Of a stretch of DNA of 8,093 nucleotides, positions 6,334 to 8,093 are shown in pieces (position 1 is the stretch's first letter; the number at the start of each line of letters is the position of its first letter). A model generated the notes under the pieces. The model saw only the letters and a program-made list of their open reading frames with translations. It ran no database searches and was not told the origin of the DNA. This DNA comes from Dehalococcoidia bacterium (GTDB taxonomy: Bacteria > Chloroflexota > Dehalococcoidia > SAR202 > UBA11138). The stretch lies in NCBI GenBank assembly GCA_012270665.1, contig JAAXHY010000123.1, positions 1 to 8,093 on the forward strand, given 5' to 3'. The position numbers and the translations under genes were made by a program.

Positions 6334-6762
6334 ATGTACGTGATAATTGTTGGAGCGGGAAGAGTCGGAACCGCGGTCGCTCGTCGGCTTCTGGAGGTTG
6401 ACCAAGAGATCACTGTAATAGAGCGCGATCCCGGAAGGTGCGCGACGCTTGAGTCCGAGATTGGGGGCGTTGTGGTGCAGGGAGACGCGACTGAATTCAA
6501 TGTGCTCACTAAGGCGGGCGCTATGCGCGCGCAGGTGTTGATTACCACCGGCAGGCGAGACCATCAAAACTTGGTCGTCTGTCAGATGGCGAAACATCTA
6601 TTCAATGTCGATCGTGTAATGTCCATTGTGAATATGTCCGAGCACGTCGAGCTTTTCGACAGGCTTGGAATTGATGTCTCGATTGATGCCTCATTGATAT
6701 TCGTAGATGCTTTCATGCACAGTATGGAAGGACTCTTGGACGAGGAAACTGGAGGCTTGTGA
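6334..6762 (+). CDS. Stand-alone RCK_N (TrkA-N) protein, second copy
   Basis: 142 residues, again RCK_N only. The chain begins directly with MYVIIVGAGRVG, giving GAGRVG (7-12) for nucleotide binding, Glu30 at the end of strand two, QGDATE (49-54) as the Gly-Asp loop and a helix starting DHQNL (76-80). Residues after 115 could only form a short tail, not an RCK_C domain. It differs clearly from its neighbour: Glu30 instead of Asp39 and an intact Gly-Asp loop, so the two are diverged paralogues and not a recent duplication. The gap to the previous stop is 8 bases. The nearest purine-rich site, GGAGG (6308-6312), is 21 bases from the ATG, so translation may depend on coupling. Which of NAD(H), ATP or ADP it binds cannot be told by eye. 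Confidence 0.88.
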   Translation: MYVIIVGAGRVGTAVARRLLEVDQEITVIERDPGRCATLESEIGGVVVQGDATEFNVLTKAGAMRAQVLITTGRRDHQNLVVCQMAKHLFNVDRVMSIVNMSEHVELFDRLGIDVSIDASLIFVDAFMHSMEGLLDEETGGL

Positions 6763-6764
6763 TG

Positions 6765-6770
6765 AGGAGG
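6765..6770 (+). promoter_or_regulatory. Perfect Shine-Dalgarno for pheA
   Basis: AGGAGG lies 5 bases before the ATG at 6776. It decides that start over the longer in-frame ATG at 6707, which lies inside the preceding RCK_N gene and would add 23 residues unrelated to the family. Confidence 0.85.
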
Positions 6771-6775
6771 CAGGG

Positions 6776-7603
6776 ATGAAGCTGGCATATCTTGGGCCGG
6801 AAGGTACCTACAGTGAACAGGCTGCTATCTATTATGCCGCCGACTCCGTTCGAGTTCCATACAGCGGAATCCCGGCCGTAGTGAGGGCTGCGGAACTGGG
6901 AGAGGTCGAGGAGGCCATCGTCCCCATAGAGAACAGTTTGGAAGGGGTGGTTACATACACGGTTGATCTGTTGATCCATGAATCGCCGTTGAAGATCAGA
7001 GGCGAGGTTGTGGTCCCAATACATCATCAATTGTTGATGAGCCCGGGAGTAGGCATGGAGGAAATCCGGGTTGTTTATTCGCATCCGCAGGCAATAGCGC
7101 AGTGCAGAGGATACTTGAGCCGCAATCTGCCAAACGCAGAACACGTGGCGGCCCTTAGCACTGCCAGCGCGGTGGAGGACATGAAATCCAGTCGGTATCC
7201 AGCAGCCGCGATTTCCAGCAGCCGCGCTGCGGAGCTATTTGAGGTTACAATAGTGGAGTCCAACATCGAAGATGTGCCAAACAACCTGACGCGGTTCGTC
7301 GTTCTTGGAAGCGAGGATGGAAAACGTACTGGACGGGACAAGACTTCCATATGTTTTGACTTCTCTCAGGACGCGCCTGGCACTCTGTACAATACTCTTG
7401 GCGAACTGGCGCAGCGAGAAATCAACATGATAAAGATAGAGTCACGTCCTGACAGAAGAAGCCTGGGCAAGTACGTGTTCCTGATAGACATGGACGGACA
7501 TCGCGAAGACCCTGTGGTATCAGAGGCTCTGGACGCAATGAGGGAGCGCGCTTCTATCTTCAAGATATTCGGGTCGTATCCGAAGGCTCAGAATCCTGAA
7601 TAG
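6776..7603 (+). CDS. pheA: Prephenate dehydratase with regulatory ACT domain
   Basis: Converts prephenate to phenylpyruvate, the committed step to phenylalanine, in the cytoplasm. 275 residues, the standard size for the monofunctional enzyme; no chorismate mutase domain is attached. The catalytic PDT domain fills about 1-180: LGPEGTYSEQAA (6-17), PIENSLEG (50-57), SHPQA (102-106) and NNLTRF (169-174) with the catalytic Thr172 and Arg173 next to it. The ACT domain (about 190-268) carries PGTLY (201-205) and the IESRP motif (221-225) used for Phe binding, so feedback inhibition by phenylalanine is expected. It begins 13 bases after the second RCK_N gene behind AGGAGG and is followed by the terminator, so it is the last gene of the plus-strand cluster. 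A functional tie to K+ transport is not evident. Confidence 0.97.
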   Translation: MKLAYLGPEGTYSEQAAIYYAADSVRVPYSGIPAVVRAAELGEVEEAIVPIENSLEGVVTYTVDLLIHESPLKIRGEVVVPIHHQLLMSPGVGMEEIRVVYSHPQAIAQCRGYLSRNLPNAEHVAALSTASAVEDMKSSRYPAAAISSSRAAELFEVTIVESNIEDVPNNLTRFVVLGSEDGKRTGRDKTSICFDFSQDAPGTLYNTLGELAQREINMIKIESRPDRRSLGKYVFLIDMDGHREDPVVSEALDAMRERASIFKIFGSYPKAQNPE

Positions 7604-7617
7604 GACTATTGAAAAAT

Positions 7618-7650
7618 AAAGGGTGGGGACTTTTTCCTCCCACCCTTTTT
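7618..7650. terminator. Probable bidirectional rho-independent terminator
   Basis: AAAGGGTGGG (7618-7627) pairs with CCCACCCTTT (7639-7648) around an 11-base loop, followed by a T-run ending at 7650. On the minus strand the sequence after the stem reads TTTATTTTTCAA in complement, so it can also terminate the convergent YtxH-like gene. It begins 14 bases after the pheA stop and its outer end lies 20 bases from the YtxH stop. Confidence 0.9.
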
Positions 7651-7670
7651 AGGACCACCCGGCTCTATCG

Positions 7671-8054
7671 CTATGCATTGTCCGACTCGGCGTCTTCCGT
7701 TCCCCTCTGCTGGCTGTTGTCTCGATGTCGAACAGCGTCAACCCTCTGCCGCGCGGTTGCGACCGCTTCCGCCCCTGTTTCTCGGACGTTTTCCAGTGTA
7801 GCGGAACCACGCTCTCTCAGTGAGTCGACCGCAGGTCCGAAGCGTTGGCTCACTTCTCCAACTTGCGCCATTCCTCTGCTCCGAACGTCGGCGGCCATCA
7901 CGTCCGCCTGGGACCTCCATGCCTCCCCTTTCTTCAGAAGTTCTGCCCGGGTCTCTGCGCCGGACTTGGGCGCGAGCAAGAGCCCGACCAAACCGCCTAT
8001 TATCCCACCGATCAACAGTCCTGTTACAAACCCGCCACCATTGTTATTATTCAT
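7671..8054 (-). CDS. YtxH-domain membrane-anchored protein
   Basis: 127 residues. Residues 2-5 are four asparagines, then a glycine-rich hydrophobic segment (8-28) with GxxxG spacing forms one membrane helix. It is followed at once by LLLAPKSGAETR (25-36), the YtxH family signature. The remainder (37-110) is a charged, Ala-rich, mostly helical tail with repeating Arg/Glu/Val positions that could be amphipathic or coiled. The last 17 residues are polar and probably disordered. YtxH proteins are common in bacteria, often stress or general-stress associated, but their exact role is unknown. The ATG at 8054 has AAGGAG (complement of 8062-8067) at 7 bases. The promoter lies beyond or close to the right edge. 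It is convergent with pheA and shares the terminator. Confidence 0.88.
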   Translation of the reverse strand: MNNNNGGGFVTGLLIGGIIGGLVGLLLAPKSGAETRAELLKKGEAWRSQADVMAADVRSRGMAQVGEVSQRFGPAVDSLRERGSATLENVRETGAEAVATARQRVDAVRHRDNSQQRGTEDAESDNA

Positions 8055-8093
8055 CTCTAAGCTCCTTGCATAATTTCAGTTATTCGTCTTGCG

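Noticed and set aside
7609..8073. 154-residue plus-strand open frame opposite the YtxH-like gene
   Set aside because: It starts inside the terminator region and runs antisense to a gene with a clear family signature; Ser/Pro-rich translation is typical of a shadow frame.

Overview
The window is a compact, gene-dense stretch of bacterial chromosome with no tRNA, rRNA, CRISPR array or insertion sequence that I can see. Protein styles (UbiD decarboxylase, CinA-like/nucleotidylyltransferase fusion, HPP membrane protein, KtrAB-type potassium uptake with extra RCK and Usp proteins, monofunctional prephenate dehydratase, YtxH protein) suggest a free-living bacterium. I lean towards Chloroflexota (Dehalococcoidia/SAR202-like), but that is an impression and not a demonstrated assignment.

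Layout. Positions 1-2926 hold three genes on the minus strand, read right to left: an HPP-family membrane protein with a His-rich N-terminus (2282-2926), a CinA-like plus nucleotidylyltransferase fusion (1056-2198), and a UbiD-family decarboxylase running off the left edge (1-1019). The divergent intergenic region 2927-3121 carries a 7-bp inverted repeat and a good sigma-70-type promoter (TTGACA-18-TAGAAT) whose -35 box lies inside a 5-bp palindrome. Positions 3122-7603 hold a tight plus-strand cluster: TrkH/KtrB potassium channel subunit, a KtrA-type RCK regulator, a UspA-like protein, two stand-alone RCK_N (TrkA-N) proteins, and prephenate dehydratase (PheA). It ends at a strong hairpin plus T-tract (7618-7650). 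This hairpin is A-rich on its other side and so probably also terminates the convergent minus-strand YtxH-like gene (7671-8054).

How the genes fit together. The plus-strand cluster looks like one transcription unit built around regulated K+ uptake: the channel, a gating-ring protein with both RCK_N and RCK_C, and three small nucleotide-fold proteins that could tune the channel or sense energy and redox state. PheA comes last, behind a perfect AGGAGG Shine-Dalgarno, and is probably transcriptionally linked but functionally separate. The features most worth follow-up are the K+ channel cluster with three different RCK modules plus a Usp protein lacking the usual ATP motif, and the fusion of a CinA-like domain lacking its amidase residues to a nucleotidylyltransferase.
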